Positions 37,020 to 44,178 of a stretch of 44,178 nt of DNA are shown here, piece by piece. The position numbers and the translations under genes are program-made. Below the pieces are notes generated by a model. The model had not been told where the DNA came from. It was given only the letters and a program-made list of their open reading frames with translations, and made no database searches. Each line of letters opens with the position of its first letter. The stretch's first letter is position 1. The stretch is from a bacterium (lineage in GTDB: Bacteria > B130-G9), in NCBI GenBank assembly GCA_021160245.1, contig JAGHCW010000070.1, positions 1-44,178 on the forward strand. The letters are read 5' to 3'.

Positions 37020-37575
37020 GGCTCGGGCATTTCCGATTAAACATTGTGACTTTAGAAGACACCGCCGCCTGCTAATCGACACCAACGTCTGGATCTACCT
37101 CAATGGTCCCCAAGTGTGGGACAATCCCGAGAAGCGCGAATACTCCGAGGCACTTAAGAAGATCAGGCAAGCCAAATGTGACGTCTTCATCGACGTCGTG
37201 GTTCTTTCTGAGTTTATGAATAGATACTTGCGGATAAAATTCGAGGCGTGGAAGCCGGACAAGAGCGCCGAATTCAAGGACTTCCGAAGCAGCACGGATT
37301 ATCCTGCCGTGGCAAAGGATGTGGCCGACGCAGTGCGGGGCATTCTTAGAACTTGTCAGCTCGTGGATTCTGGATTTGAGTCGATCGACATGGAAGCTTT
37401 ACTCGCCGATTTCGAAGAAGGTCGCCGCGACTTCAATGATCAGATATTGGCTGAACTCTGCAAAACTAAGGATCTGACACTGATCACTCACGACAGCGAT
37501 TTCAAGGGCTACGGAATTACTGCTCTGACGGCAAACCAGAAGATGATCAAGGCCGATGACGAGTCGCCATCATAA
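37012..37575 (+). CDS. PIN-domain nuclease, VapC-like, 187 aa
   Basis: PIN domains are Mg-dependent ribonucleases. RLLIDTNVWIYL (D23) supplies the first acidic residue, VVVLSEFMNRYL the second (E near 66), and DFNDQILAELCKTKDLTLIT then HDSDF the C-terminal Asp pair, so the active site is complete. ATG 37012 has GGAGG at 37001-37005, six bases upstream, and overlaps the end of the STAS-like gene by 8 bp, implying coupled translation. No VapB-type antitoxin is present: the neighbours are the STAS-like protein and the ATPase, which may control it instead. Confidence 0.9.
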   Translation: MGKARAFPIKHCDFRRHRRLLIDTNVWIYLNGPQVWDNPEKREYSEALKKIRQAKCDVFIDVVVLSEFMNRYLRIKFEAWKPDKSAEFKDFRSSTDYPAVAKDVADAVRGILRTCQLVDSGFESIDMEALLADFEEGRRDFNDQILAELCKTKDLTLITHDSDFKGYGITALTANQKMIKADDESPS

Positions 37576-37615
37576 GCGCTGCATTTTCATGCTGAACGCA
37601 CGCCCCGGCGTCGCG

Positions 37616-38891
37616 CTATAGCCCCGACGATTTCCGTAGAACCACAATGTATTCATATCTCATTGTGAGGTCTTTCTGGCCGACGACGTTTGAGGGGGAG
37701 TTCTGGGCGGGCATTCGTTTGTTGGAGATAGCGCGCACTTCTGTCTTGACGTGCTCGAAGCCATTGTGCTCAAAGAAGTCGGCGGAGACCTTGTCCGTCG
37801 GCAGCTCGATCCCCTTCACCCGTCGATTTCCGACGACGAAGCAGACGTATCCCCCAGTTTTCACTTTCTCGGCGATGATCTCAACCGCTCGATATAGATC
37901 AAAGTAGAACGAGAAGACATCTCTTGCGCGCCTCGCATCCTTCTCCGCAATCATGCCGACGAAATCGTCCAGCACGCGGGACGGCAGGTCGCGTGAGATG
38001 TCCCGCGCCTTGCCGCCGAGCGAGGTCTTATCGACCCAACCCCAGCCACCTGAGCGAGAGCCGTGAGAACTGACCGTAGGCCACAGTCGTTTTCGAGTCG
38101 CCGTAGGGAGGGGAAGTAACGACCAGATCGACTGATCCGTCGTCCACTGGGATGCCGCCAGTTATGTCCCTTTCCTCTAGCAGGAAGCGCCTCGCCCCTG
38201 GCGGATCGTCGCGATAGAATCGAGCAAGCATCCCTTCGTTTTTCAGAGCAATGTCACGAAATGTCTTGACAACGTTTAGGTTCTCTTCGTCATTCTTCTT
38301 TCGCAGGAGCTTGAACTCATTGAACCGGGTCCTAGAGACTCTCCTCACAGTCTCCGAGAAGGCGACCTGAAAGAAGTCCCGCAGACTGGCGTCCTCAATT
38401 GCAGCGATGGCTTCTCGCAGATTGGAGAGCTTCTGAATCACGTCATCGTGAAACCAATAGTGAATGTTATGAAACTCAACCGGCGAGGCGCTGGCGTGTT
38501 CGTATCGCGAGATGACGGCGGATAGGGCCTTTTCGATGTGCTGGGCGTCGATCGGAGTCGTCCTGACCCTTGATATCAGAACGGCCAGCGGGTTGATGTC
38601 GAAACCGGCATAGATCCTATTGTGAATCAGGCATTCCACCGCAGTTACGCCAGAGCCCACGAAGGGATCAAGAACCGCCGCCCCCTCTTGCGAATAATCA
38701 TCGATAAGCTCTCTCACAACCGCGAAATGCAGCATTGCCGGATAGGGGTGCAGGCCATGGACGCCGGTGGAGGCGCGAGTGCCTCTGAAGTCGAGGCGGG
38801 GTTCCCTGATCCTTTTGAATGGTTGTGACTCAGCCACTGTCGGATGCGAAACTAAAGCCGATTGTTGCGGGAGCAGGCTCGTTTGGGTCAT
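37616..38891 (-). pseudogene. DNA methyltransferase (TSPPY type), split by one frameshift
   Basis: Amino-group DNA methyltransferase, adenine-N6 or cytosine-N4. The SAM motif is VLDPFVGSG (residues 73-81) and the catalytic motif VVTSPPYGDSKT (259-264 for TSPPYG). The frame stops after RWLGLGR. One extra base at 38038-38039 explains this: removing it joins RWLG to WVDKTSLGGKARDIS and gives a 424-aa product ending YEYIVVLRKSSGL. Motif order (SAM site first, TSPPY later) resembles the alpha arrangement. No restriction enzyme is recognisable beside it, but an AbiJ-like gene lies 4 bp upstream. Sequencing error, programmed shift and real inactivation cannot be told apart from one sequence. Confidence 0.85.
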
Positions 38892-38895
38892 CGCC

Positions 38896-39735
38896 TCAAA
38901 GATTCACGCCGGCCTTCTGAGCCTTCTCAGTCAAGTAGTTCGCGAAAGCCGAACACGAGACAAGGAAGTATCGAGCGTTTTCAGAAGGTAGATTGGGCTC
39001 GTCCATCAGCGCGTGTCTTATGCCGTCTGTTTTGTTCGTGTACTTGTAGATCCACTTGAATCCCTCTTTTAGGTCATCATTCAGACCTATCTTCCGTTTT
39101 ACGACCTTCAACGCTTGGCTCAACGTGGCTTTCTCGTTGCCAGCGATGACTTTGCAGATTGCTTCAACTGCCGAGATGGATTCTTTAATCGCGTTTCTGT
39201 AATCGGGATCTTCCCTGTCTGCAAATCGCGACCTGGCAATCCTGAAGTGTTCTCTAACACCTAGTACTGGGTTGCTGTCTATGACCTCCTCAATGGCCTT
39301 GATCTCTAATTCATTTGTGATCGGCGCAATCAAATCGCCGATGAAGCGGTAGCCGGAAACCTCCCTCTCAAGCACCTTATTACAGTGGATCTTGAAGATA
39401 TTTCTCCGTATAGTGTTGTCGTTTTGGTAAGCAAACTGAATTAGATCGAACACTTCTCTCCACAGCGCATTCGAGAACCATGCCTTAAACTCTCGAAACG
39501 CATTGATCAATGGATTGGGGATCTCGTCCGCGGGGCGCTTAAGGAAGTCAATCCACAACCTGATCACGAGACGCGCGACCGCGCTTTCATTCACGGAGTC
39601 ATACGCCTGATCCTTTGGGAAGAACGTGCTATAAAACGCATTCCACAATGATGTCCTGAGATCATCATCCATGCACTCAAGCTGAATCTGCTTGGGCTGT
39701 GTATAGCCATACCTTTCCGAGAAGCTCTTCTCCAT
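38896..39735 (-). CDS. AbiJ-like abortive-infection protein (AbiJ N-terminal domain plus HEPN-like C-terminus), 279 aa
   Basis: The start FSERYGYTQPKQIQLECMDD, then LRTSLWNAFYSTF, is the signature of AbiJ-type N-terminal domains. The C-terminal half, DYRNAIKESISAVEAICKVI, ATLSQALKVVKR and KTDGIRHALMDEPNLPSENA, then YFLVSCSAFANYL, is an Abi C-terminal HEPN-type helical domain, typically an RNase toxin. The family is known from phage-defence islands. It lies 18 bp after the HEPN gene and 4 bp before the methyltransferase, so all three are likely on one transcript. The ribosome-binding site is weak (GGCGG). Confidence 0.85.
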   Translation of the reverse strand: MEKSFSERYGYTQPKQIQLECMDDDLRTSLWNAFYSTFFPKDQAYDSVNESAVARLVIRLWIDFLKRPADEIPNPLINAFREFKAWFSNALWREVFDLIQFAYQNDNTIRRNIFKIHCNKVLEREVSGYRFIGDLIAPITNELEIKAIEEVIDSNPVLGVREHFRIARSRFADREDPDYRNAIKESISAVEAICKVIAGNEKATLSQALKVVKRKIGLNDDLKEGFKWIYKYTNKTDGIRHALMDEPNLPSENARYFLVSCSAFANYLTEKAQKAGVNL

Positions 39736-39753
39736 TAAGTATCCGCCATGGAA

Positions 39754-40161
39754 CTACAGGACGTCGCTTGGAAGATAAGACTGAATCCACTCGATCACCT
39801 GTTTGGCATTCGCGATGGCTTGTTCTGCCTCATCGCGGGTGACCGGAACTGTGGGGCCGGGGTAGCGCGTCTCTACGGCAAAAGCCGAGAGAATATCTGC
39901 GTCATTGATAGCACTCACGTCCACGTTTGGTAAGGCCTGACAAGCCTCCATTAGCTCAGTCAGATCGTGAGTCTTACGAAACTCAACCTCGTGCCAGATC
40001 AGCAATGCCTTCAGGGCTTTTTCCGCAGCTTGTTGGCAATGAAATGCAATGGCACTCGGCCAACCATCGACCCGGAGAAGCTTGCTTGCGGTCTCAAGGT
40101 CTTTACTACTATGCTGCATCCATTCCGCTACAAGCAGACGTTTGGCCTCGCTATCACCCAT
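39754..40161 (-). CDS. HEPN-domain protein, MNT-HEPN type, 135 aa
   Basis: AIAFHCQQAAEKALKALLIW, RKTHDLTELMEAC and AVETRYPGPTVPVTRDEAEQ are the conserved blocks of the HEPN family PF05168. Members are usually the partner of a minimal nucleotidyltransferase encoded just upstream, as here. The nucleotidyltransferase stop overlaps this start region. Two ATGs are possible, 40176 and 40161; I prefer 40161 (MGDSEAK), which overlaps by 8 bp. In characterised pairs the HEPN partner is an RNase toxin and the nucleotidyltransferase neutralises it by adding nucleotides. That activity is not shown here. Confidence 0.88.
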   Translation of the reverse strand: MGDSEAKRLLVAEWMQHSSKDLETASKLLRVDGWPSAIAFHCQQAAEKALKALLIWHEVEFRKTHDLTELMEACQALPNVDVSAINDADILSAFAVETRYPGPTVPVTRDEAEQAIANAKQVIEWIQSYLPSDVL

Positions 40162-40516
40162 ACAGCACCCGCCCATGCTTCAGCGCGGTGTAGAAGATCG
40201 AGCCGACAACGTCCTTGAAACGATCGAACTGCTCTTGGGATTTGACGAGTATGTCGAATGGAAAAGGCAGCCCGCGAAGCTTGCGGCGTATCTGCACGCT
40301 TTGCGCCCTCGGGTTCTCGGCATCCTGCGTGATGATTAAGAGGTCTATGTCGCTATCGGGGCCCATCTCATCGGTGGCTGCGGAGCCAAAAAGAAATATC
40401 TTGCTGGGCCTAACCACCTTGCGCACGCGAAGCACGATCTCTTCCTTGACCCTCTCGCTCAGCGCCGTCAAATCCCTACTCTCGTTTTGATTCATTTCTT
40501 GGTCGCCTTTTGACAT
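40154..40516 (-). CDS. Minimal nucleotidyltransferase (MNT antitoxin type), 120 aa
   Basis: The polymerase-beta-like motif is FLFGSAATDEMGPDSDIDLL, with the GS and the D-x-D metal ligands intact. FDILVKSQEQFDR supplies the third acidic strand. I start at ATG 40516, preceded by GAGAGGG. The upstream ATG at 40540 lies inside the end of the exbD gene, without a ribosome-binding site. It pairs with the overlapping HEPN gene as a toxin-antitoxin module. The start within a TolR/ExbD operon, with no gap, is unusual. Confidence 0.88.
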   Translation of the reverse strand: MSKGDQEMNQNESRDLTALSERVKEEIVLRVRKVVRPSKIFLFGSAATDEMGPDSDIDLLIITQDAENPRAQSVQIRRKLRGLPFPFDILVKSQEQFDRFKDVVGSIFYTALKHGRVLYG

Positions 40517-40529
40517 TTCAACGTCCCTC

Positions 40530-40937
40530 TCACCTCTCATCTGACGGCTCGGTTAAAAGATAGACATTGTCGATGCCGGAGCGGCGGATGCTGGAGAGGA
40601 GCGCCATGACCCGGCCATAGTCGATGCCCCTGTCGGCGGCTAGCATCACGGGGGCCGAGGGGGAGCTGGCGAGGCTCTTGCTCAGAACGACTCCAATGTC
40701 CGACAGATTCACCATCTTCTCCTGGACGAAGACCTGACCATCCTTGCGAAGGGACACGATTACCGCCTGACCCGTCTGTCGCTTCTGTAGCGTCTCTTTC
40801 GGTAGGCCGATTTCTAGACCATACCTGATCGACGGCGCCGTGAGGATGAATATGACAAGAAGCATCAGCATGACGTCAACGATCGGCGTTATGTTGATGT
40901 CCGAAATCGTAGCACGCTTGCGCCTCGTGAGCCTCAT
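40530..40937 (-). CDS. ExbD/TolR-family biopolymer transport protein, 135 aa
   Basis: Inner-membrane proton-channel partner of ExbB/TolQ. Short cytoplasmic start (RLTRRKRATISDINITPIVD), then one transmembrane helix carrying the functional Asp (VDVMLMLLVIFILTAP). The periplasmic part has VMLAADRGIDYGRVMALLSS, as in TolR. Length is normal. It follows the ExbB-like gene after 2 bp. No TonB, TolA, TolB or Pal gene is visible nearby, so the outer-membrane end of the system is not defined here. Confidence 0.92.
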   Translation of the reverse strand: MRLTRRKRATISDINITPIVDVMLMLLVIFILTAPSIRYGLEIGLPKETLQKRQTGQAVIVSLRKDGQVFVQEKMVNLSDIGVVLSKSLASSPSAPVMLAADRGIDYGRVMALLSSIRRSGIDNVYLLTEPSDER

Positions 40938-40939
40938 CG

Positions 40940-41728
40940 CTATCCGCCCTCGTCACGCGTTCCGGAGAGGGCTTGGACGAACCATCTTCCGGCGAGGCGC
41001 TGGAATCGGTCGATGAAATCGTCGATTTTGGCGCTTAAGAGCTGGCCTTTGTGCACGAAGATGTTGTGGGAAATGAGCGCGGGTATTGCCGCGACGAGTC
41101 CGGCGACTGTGGTCATCAGGGCGCTCGAGATGCCGGCGGCCACAACCTTGAAATCCGCACTCCCGAGCGAGCCCATGCTATAGAAGGCGACCATGATACC
41201 CCATACTGTGCCAAGGAGTCCGATGAAGGGGCTGGCAGCGGCGATTGTCCCCAGCACACCGAGCCGTTTTTCAAAGCTGGTCGCCTCTTCATCAGCGAGC
41301 GTCGCTAGGCTTTGCTTGAGGAGGTCTAGCTGCATCTCAAAGGTCCCTGGATGCGGTTGTTCAATGCCGCCTTGTCCCGAACGGCCGACCTTCAAGAGGT
41401 CGAATCCCTCTTTTAGAAGGGCATAGCCGCGCTCAAAGAGCCTGGAAAGTGAGTTCTTTGGAACCTCCTTCAGCCCTTTTGCGACCTCAGCGAGGTTGCG
41501 CGATCCTCCAAAGACTCGCTCAAACTCCGCGAAACCTCTCTCGGTTGCTCTGAAGAAGAGTATCCGCTCCAAGATCATCGCCCATGAATAAACTGAGACG
41601 AGCACAAGCAGGATAGAAATGCCGATTCCCGCCGGGTCCATACGGGAGAAAAGCGATAGGACTATACTCTCCTCAGCACCTGACACAGCCCAACTCCGAC
41701 ATCGTTCTTGCGTTATTCGCAGCTTCAT
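40940..41728 (-). CDS. MotA/TolQ/ExbB-family proton channel protein, up to 262 aa
   Basis: One transmembrane helix near the start (GIGISILLVLVSVYSWAMIL), a cytoplasmic loop, and a pair of helices after EKRLGVLGTIAAASPFIGLL, with GTVWGIMVAFYSMG and ALMTTVAGLVAAIPALI. These are the TolQ/ExbB core. The N-terminus is uncertain: ATG 41728 has no Shine-Dalgarno sequence and adds 29 residues absent from typical members, and ATG 41641 (MDPAGIG) would give a standard 233-aa protein. It heads the minus-strand chain that continues through exbD into defence-type genes. Confidence 0.9.
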   Translation of the reverse strand: MKLRITQERCRSWAVSGAEESIVLSLFSRMDPAGIGISILLVLVSVYSWAMILERILFFRATERGFAEFERVFGGSRNLAEVAKGLKEVPKNSLSRLFERGYALLKEGFDLLKVGRSGQGGIEQPHPGTFEMQLDLLKQSLATLADEEATSFEKRLGVLGTIAAASPFIGLLGTVWGIMVAFYSMGSLGSADFKVVAAGISSALMTTVAGLVAAIPALISHNIFVHKGQLLSAKIDDFIDRFQRLAGRWFVQALSGTRDEGG

Positions 41729-41880
41729 TATTTTGGCGTTCTTTAGGCCAGAAGCTAATTCGATGAGGCGGAGATGTCAACGCCCGTGCTTCAGTCGAGA
41801 ATAATCAGAGCAGCGGTGAAGCCGTTCAGCCTGCAACACGCATCGCCGTCAATCTGATTCTCCGGATCTGACGAAATGTG

Positions 41881-41909
41881 TTGATCATGCACTGTCAGTT
41901 GACTATCTT
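41881..41909 (+). promoter_or_regulatory. Promoter of the REC-GAF-HisKA gene
   Basis: TTGATC (41881-41886), 17 bases, TATCTT (41904-41909). Transcription would start near 41916, only about 8 bases before ATG 41924. GGAGG at 41931-41935 lies after that ATG and would better serve a TTG at 41948, so the start of the next gene is ambiguous. Confidence 0.5.
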
Positions 41910-41923
41910 GTGGTTACACAGTC

Positions 41924-43261
41924 ATGTACTGGAGGACTCTTTCGGAATTGAAGCAATCTGACGAGAGGCTGGAACCGCGCGGCGTGGTTCTTGTCGTGGA
42001 TGACGCTGATTCGGTGGTGCAGATGACGCCGGGTCTAGCCGAGGCCGGCTATGAGGTCATCAGTTTTCGTGAGTCGGAGCAGATTGCATCCTGCCTCAGC
42101 CGGAGAGCATGCGACGTGGTCATCGCCGATCTGGAGTTCTGCCAGGGCCAGGGATTTAATATCTTTGATAGCGTTGCTCACGATGAAAACAGCATCGCCA
42201 CGATCGTCGTCTCGTCAAAGCCCACTCTCGGCAAGGTTTTGAACTCATGGAACCGCGACGCATCGTTTTTTCTGAAGAAGCCGCTCGATTTCGAGCGCAT
42301 GCTCAACGCGGTCAAGAAGGCGGTGGAGAACAAACGCTTTTACGAGCGCATGGTCAGCCGTCTTGATGAGCTTCAGAAGTCCAATGATGAGCTTTTGCAG
42401 GAGAGCAAAGAACTCAAGCGGAGTCGGAAGCAATTTAGGACTATCGAGAAGATCGCCAAGTCGATTGCGAGCTCCTTGGAATTGGACAAGGTCCTGAGCG
42501 GAATACTTGAGAGTATCGCTCACGCCAGTCGTTTTGACCGCATTCTCCTCTCCATGATTGATTGGAATCAAGAGGTCGAAGAGGCGGCCATGGCAATGGG
42601 GGTGAGCAAGGACCAATACGAGACAACTCTGTCCGAGATGACTTGGCCCCTTGCCGGCGAGGATAGGGCGCCATGGGCGGACCAGGTTGTGCATTCAGGG
42701 AAGAGCTACATATCCGACGGGACGTTTGGCGATGGCGCCGTTTCGGAAAAAGCTGCTCGGCTGTTCCCGGGTCCAATGGCCAAGATACCTCTAGTTGTAA
42801 AAGATGTTGTAGTCGGTACGATCACGGTTGACAACATTATCTCCAAACGCCCGATCAGCCAGGAGCACACGGAGGTCATAGAGCGGTTCTCGGAATATGC
42901 GGCAATTGCTATAATGAACGCGAAGCTCTACATGCGAGCGGTTGAGGCGCAGGACGAGCTTAAGAAGGCTCAGGGCAAGCTGCTTGAGGCGGAGCGATTG
43001 GTGACCATTGAGCGACTCGTTGCGACAGTAAGTCACGAGATAAACAATCCGCTGTGCAGCATTCTGCTTTCCGCGCAGATGCTAGAGACAATGGTTGCAG
43101 ATGAGGGGGCGCCCATCAGTAAGAAGGCCAAAGCCATACTTGCGGACGTGGAGCAGATATCCGCAATAGTTGGCAAGCTCCAGAGCATTCAGAAGGCCTC
43201 GCCCATGCTCACTACGGAGACGTGCGACATGTTTGATCTTGATGGGATTGAGGATAACTAG
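41924..43261 (+). CDS. REC-GAF-HisKA signalling protein lacking a kinase ATPase domain, 445 aa
   Basis: Order: response-regulator receiver (residues 20-130) with D26-D27, phospho-acceptor D69 (VVIADLEF), S97/S98 and K118 (FFLKKP). Next come a coiled coil (140-175), a GAF domain (about 178-335, KIAKSIASSLELDKVLSGIL to EYAAIAIMNAKLY) and a second coiled coil. Last is a HisKA dimerisation motif with the phosphorylatable H371 (LVATVSHEINNPLCSILLSA). The protein ends 75 residues later with no N, G1 or G2 box. It may be a phosphotransfer or scaffold protein that needs a separate kinase. The start may be TTG 41948, which has GGAGG upstream. Confidence 0.85.
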   Translation: MYWRTLSELKQSDERLEPRGVVLVVDDADSVVQMTPGLAEAGYEVISFRESEQIASCLSRRACDVVIADLEFCQGQGFNIFDSVAHDENSIATIVVSSKPTLGKVLNSWNRDASFFLKKPLDFERMLNAVKKAVENKRFYERMVSRLDELQKSNDELLQESKELKRSRKQFRTIEKIAKSIASSLELDKVLSGILESIAHASRFDRILLSMIDWNQEVEEAAMAMGVSKDQYETTLSEMTWPLAGEDRAPWADQVVHSGKSYISDGTFGDGAVSEKAARLFPGPMAKIPLVVKDVVVGTITVDNIISKRPISQEHTEVIERFSEYAAIAIMNAKLYMRAVEAQDELKKAQGKLLEAERLVTIERLVATVSHEINNPLCSILLSAQMLETMVADEGAPISKKAKAILADVEQISAIVGKLQSIQKASPMLTTETCDMFDLDGIEDN

Positions 43262-43478
43262 CTGGCCTGAACGGATGTCGGCACGAATTCAGAATTATCC
43301 GGGCTAACACATGTGCCCATAAGGGCATTCCATGGGTAGCCGCAGGCGTTAGCCTGACGGTTCGGGGAGATGATGAATAGCATTCCTCACCAGCACGTTC
43401 TCGTAGCGTTTCACGCACAGCTACCGACGGTTTCCCCTCTCGGGGAGCGGATTGGGGATTGATCGTAACTACGCTTTC
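43262..43478. other. Intergenic gap with a REP-like hairpin
   Basis: No gene. Positions 43340-43360 contain CCGCAGGCG-TT-AGCCTGACGG, an imperfect hairpin preceded by AGGGCATTCCATGGGTAG and followed by TTCGGGGAG. It shares TAGCCGCAGGCG with the palindrome that carries the IS at 3887-3898, and is another partial member of that intergenic repeat family. Confidence 0.6.
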
Positions 43479-43868
43479 TCAGCCGGTCCCGTCTGCATCA
43501 GGCGCCTGCATCTCAGATCGTGCCCTCGCCTTCCTCTTGCGAATGCTCAAGACCACGAGGTAGCTCAGAATGCCTGTCCATGTGATGATCATCGGGATGC
43601 TGCTGGGGTAATCTGTCACCAAGTGCCACAACGGCGGCCGAATGTGGGACCAGAATGACGCCTCAAACGGGGCCACACCGGCAGGAAGCCTAGACTCGAT
43701 CAAGACACCTTCGAGAATCACGAATGGCGCGAATATCCTCAACTCTCTAGTGCTGACGTGCCGTCTCCTGATCAGAAAATAGACTACCCTTCCAATGAAC
43801 ATAGTTATCAATATATACGCAAGTCCTTGCGTAATCCAATACGACCATTGCGCCTCTCCAGGTTGCAT
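43479..43868 (-). CDS. Small membrane protein of unknown function, 129 aa
   Basis: I do not recognise a family. There are three hydrophobic stretches: SYWITQGLAYILITMFIG, IFAPFVILEGVLI (weak) and IPMIITWTGILSYLVVLSI. The last is followed by a basic tail (RKRKARARSEMQ), so the C-terminus is probably cytoplasmic. GGAGG lies about seven bases before the ATG, which supports a real gene. The gene entering from the right edge encodes a protein with a similar ending (hydrophobic helix, then poly-Arg), so the two may be related neighbours. Confidence 0.65.
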   Translation of the reverse strand: MQPGEAQWSYWITQGLAYILITMFIGRVVYFLIRRRHVSTRELRIFAPFVILEGVLIESRLPAGVAPFEASFWSHIRPPLWHLVTDYPSSIPMIITWTGILSYLVVLSIRKRKARARSEMQAPDADGTG

Positions 43869-44036
43869 ATTATGCCTCCACCGTCATAATATCCAAATGC
43901 TGGCCTAATAAGACACAGGATATGGTACATCTGTCACAGTTGGTCTAAAATCATCCGCAGTTCCAGGTCAGAGCATGTGGCTCAACAGCGGAATCATCAG
44001 GATCATGTATCAGACGAAATGGGCCCTGCACCTATA

Positions 44037-44178
44037 TCAATTGCTGACCGGATTGCTGCTTTCTGTCGGCGATGTCTGAGGTTCGGCCTCAATGAGTCTC
44101 CTCCGGCGCCTCCTTTTTTCAAGAATGCACACGGGGGCCAGCATAAGCGTCACGAATAGCGAGATTTCCCAAAAGAAC
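44037..44178 (-). CDS. C-terminal end of a membrane protein, partial
   Basis: The visible 46 residues read FFWEISLFVTLMLAPVCILE then KRRRRRRLIEAEPQTSP, ending at a TGA at 44037-44039. A hydrophobic helix followed by six arginines is a clear cytoplasmic anchor pattern and resembles the end of the 129-aa protein downstream. The gene continues beyond the window, and no family can be assigned. Confidence 0.5.
   Translation of the reverse strand, partial: FFWEISLFVTLMLAPVCILEKRRRRRRLIEAEPQTSPTESSNPVSN

Noticed and set aside
43977-44159. 60-aa open frame on the plus strand at the right end
   Set aside because: The minus strand here encodes a convincing membrane-protein C-terminus; the plus frame is its shadow.

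Overview
The window looks like chromosome of an uncultivated diderm bacterium that I cannot place in a phylum. It carries standard bacterial housekeeping genes (folC, murA, groES-groEL under a CIRCE operator, tRNA-Ala). ExbB/ExbD-type genes, lipoprotein signals and Shine-Dalgarno-led genes point to a Gram-negative-type envelope. Secreted parallel beta-helix proteins, formylglycine-generating-enzyme-like (FGE/SUMF1) modules, PEGA lipoproteins, an orphan microcompartment vertex protein and many palindromic intergenic repeats are typical of large-genome environmental bacteria. The phylum would have to come from GroEL or MurA phylogeny.

Layout. 1-5900: palindromic repeats, a large secreted beta-helix protein, a decayed second copy of it, and an intact IS1182-type insertion sequence sitting at the centre of a long inverted repeat. 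5.9-12.7 kb: a DegT-type aminotransferase, a tiny DUF4177-like protein, tRNA-Ala(GGC), folC and two polytopic GT-C-type glycosyltransferases. 12.8-16.4 kb (minus strand): a DUF885 metallopeptidase with a 21-bp palindrome upstream, then a compact operon of a 358-aa protein with a HicB-like C-terminus, a HicA-like protein and an EutN/CcmL shell protein. 16.9-19.0 kb: groES-groEL with promoter, CIRCE and terminator. 19.0-25 kb: a 5'-truncated FGE-like gene, two REPIN-like repeat units, murA and a spermidine-synthase-like membrane protein. 25-32.7 kb: orphan HicB, an aldehyde dehydrogenase of the glutamate-semialdehyde group, a PHP phosphoesterase, two lipoproteins, a SAP-plus-PD-(D/E)XK nuclease candidate and a secreted protein. 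32.7-35.6 kb: YggT and a fused ADP-forming acyl-CoA synthetase.

35.7-41.7 kb is the accessory core. On the plus strand, a frameshifted GHKL ATPase, a DUF4325 STAS-like protein and a PIN nuclease form a tight three-gene cassette. Converging on it from the minus strand is a chain ExbB - ExbD - MNT nucleotidyltransferase - HEPN - AbiJ-like abortive-infection protein - DNA methyltransferase (frameshifted), with almost no intergenic space. The window ends with a REC-GAF-HisKA protein that lacks an ATPase domain, and small membrane proteins.

Best candidates for undescribed biology are the ATPase/STAS-like/PIN cassette (35767-37575), the HicA-like protein with its oversized HicB-tailed partner and EutN (14726-16357), and the insertion of IS1182-type elements at the tips of REP-like hairpins, seen twice. 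Product names rest on reading motifs by eye; no database search was possible.
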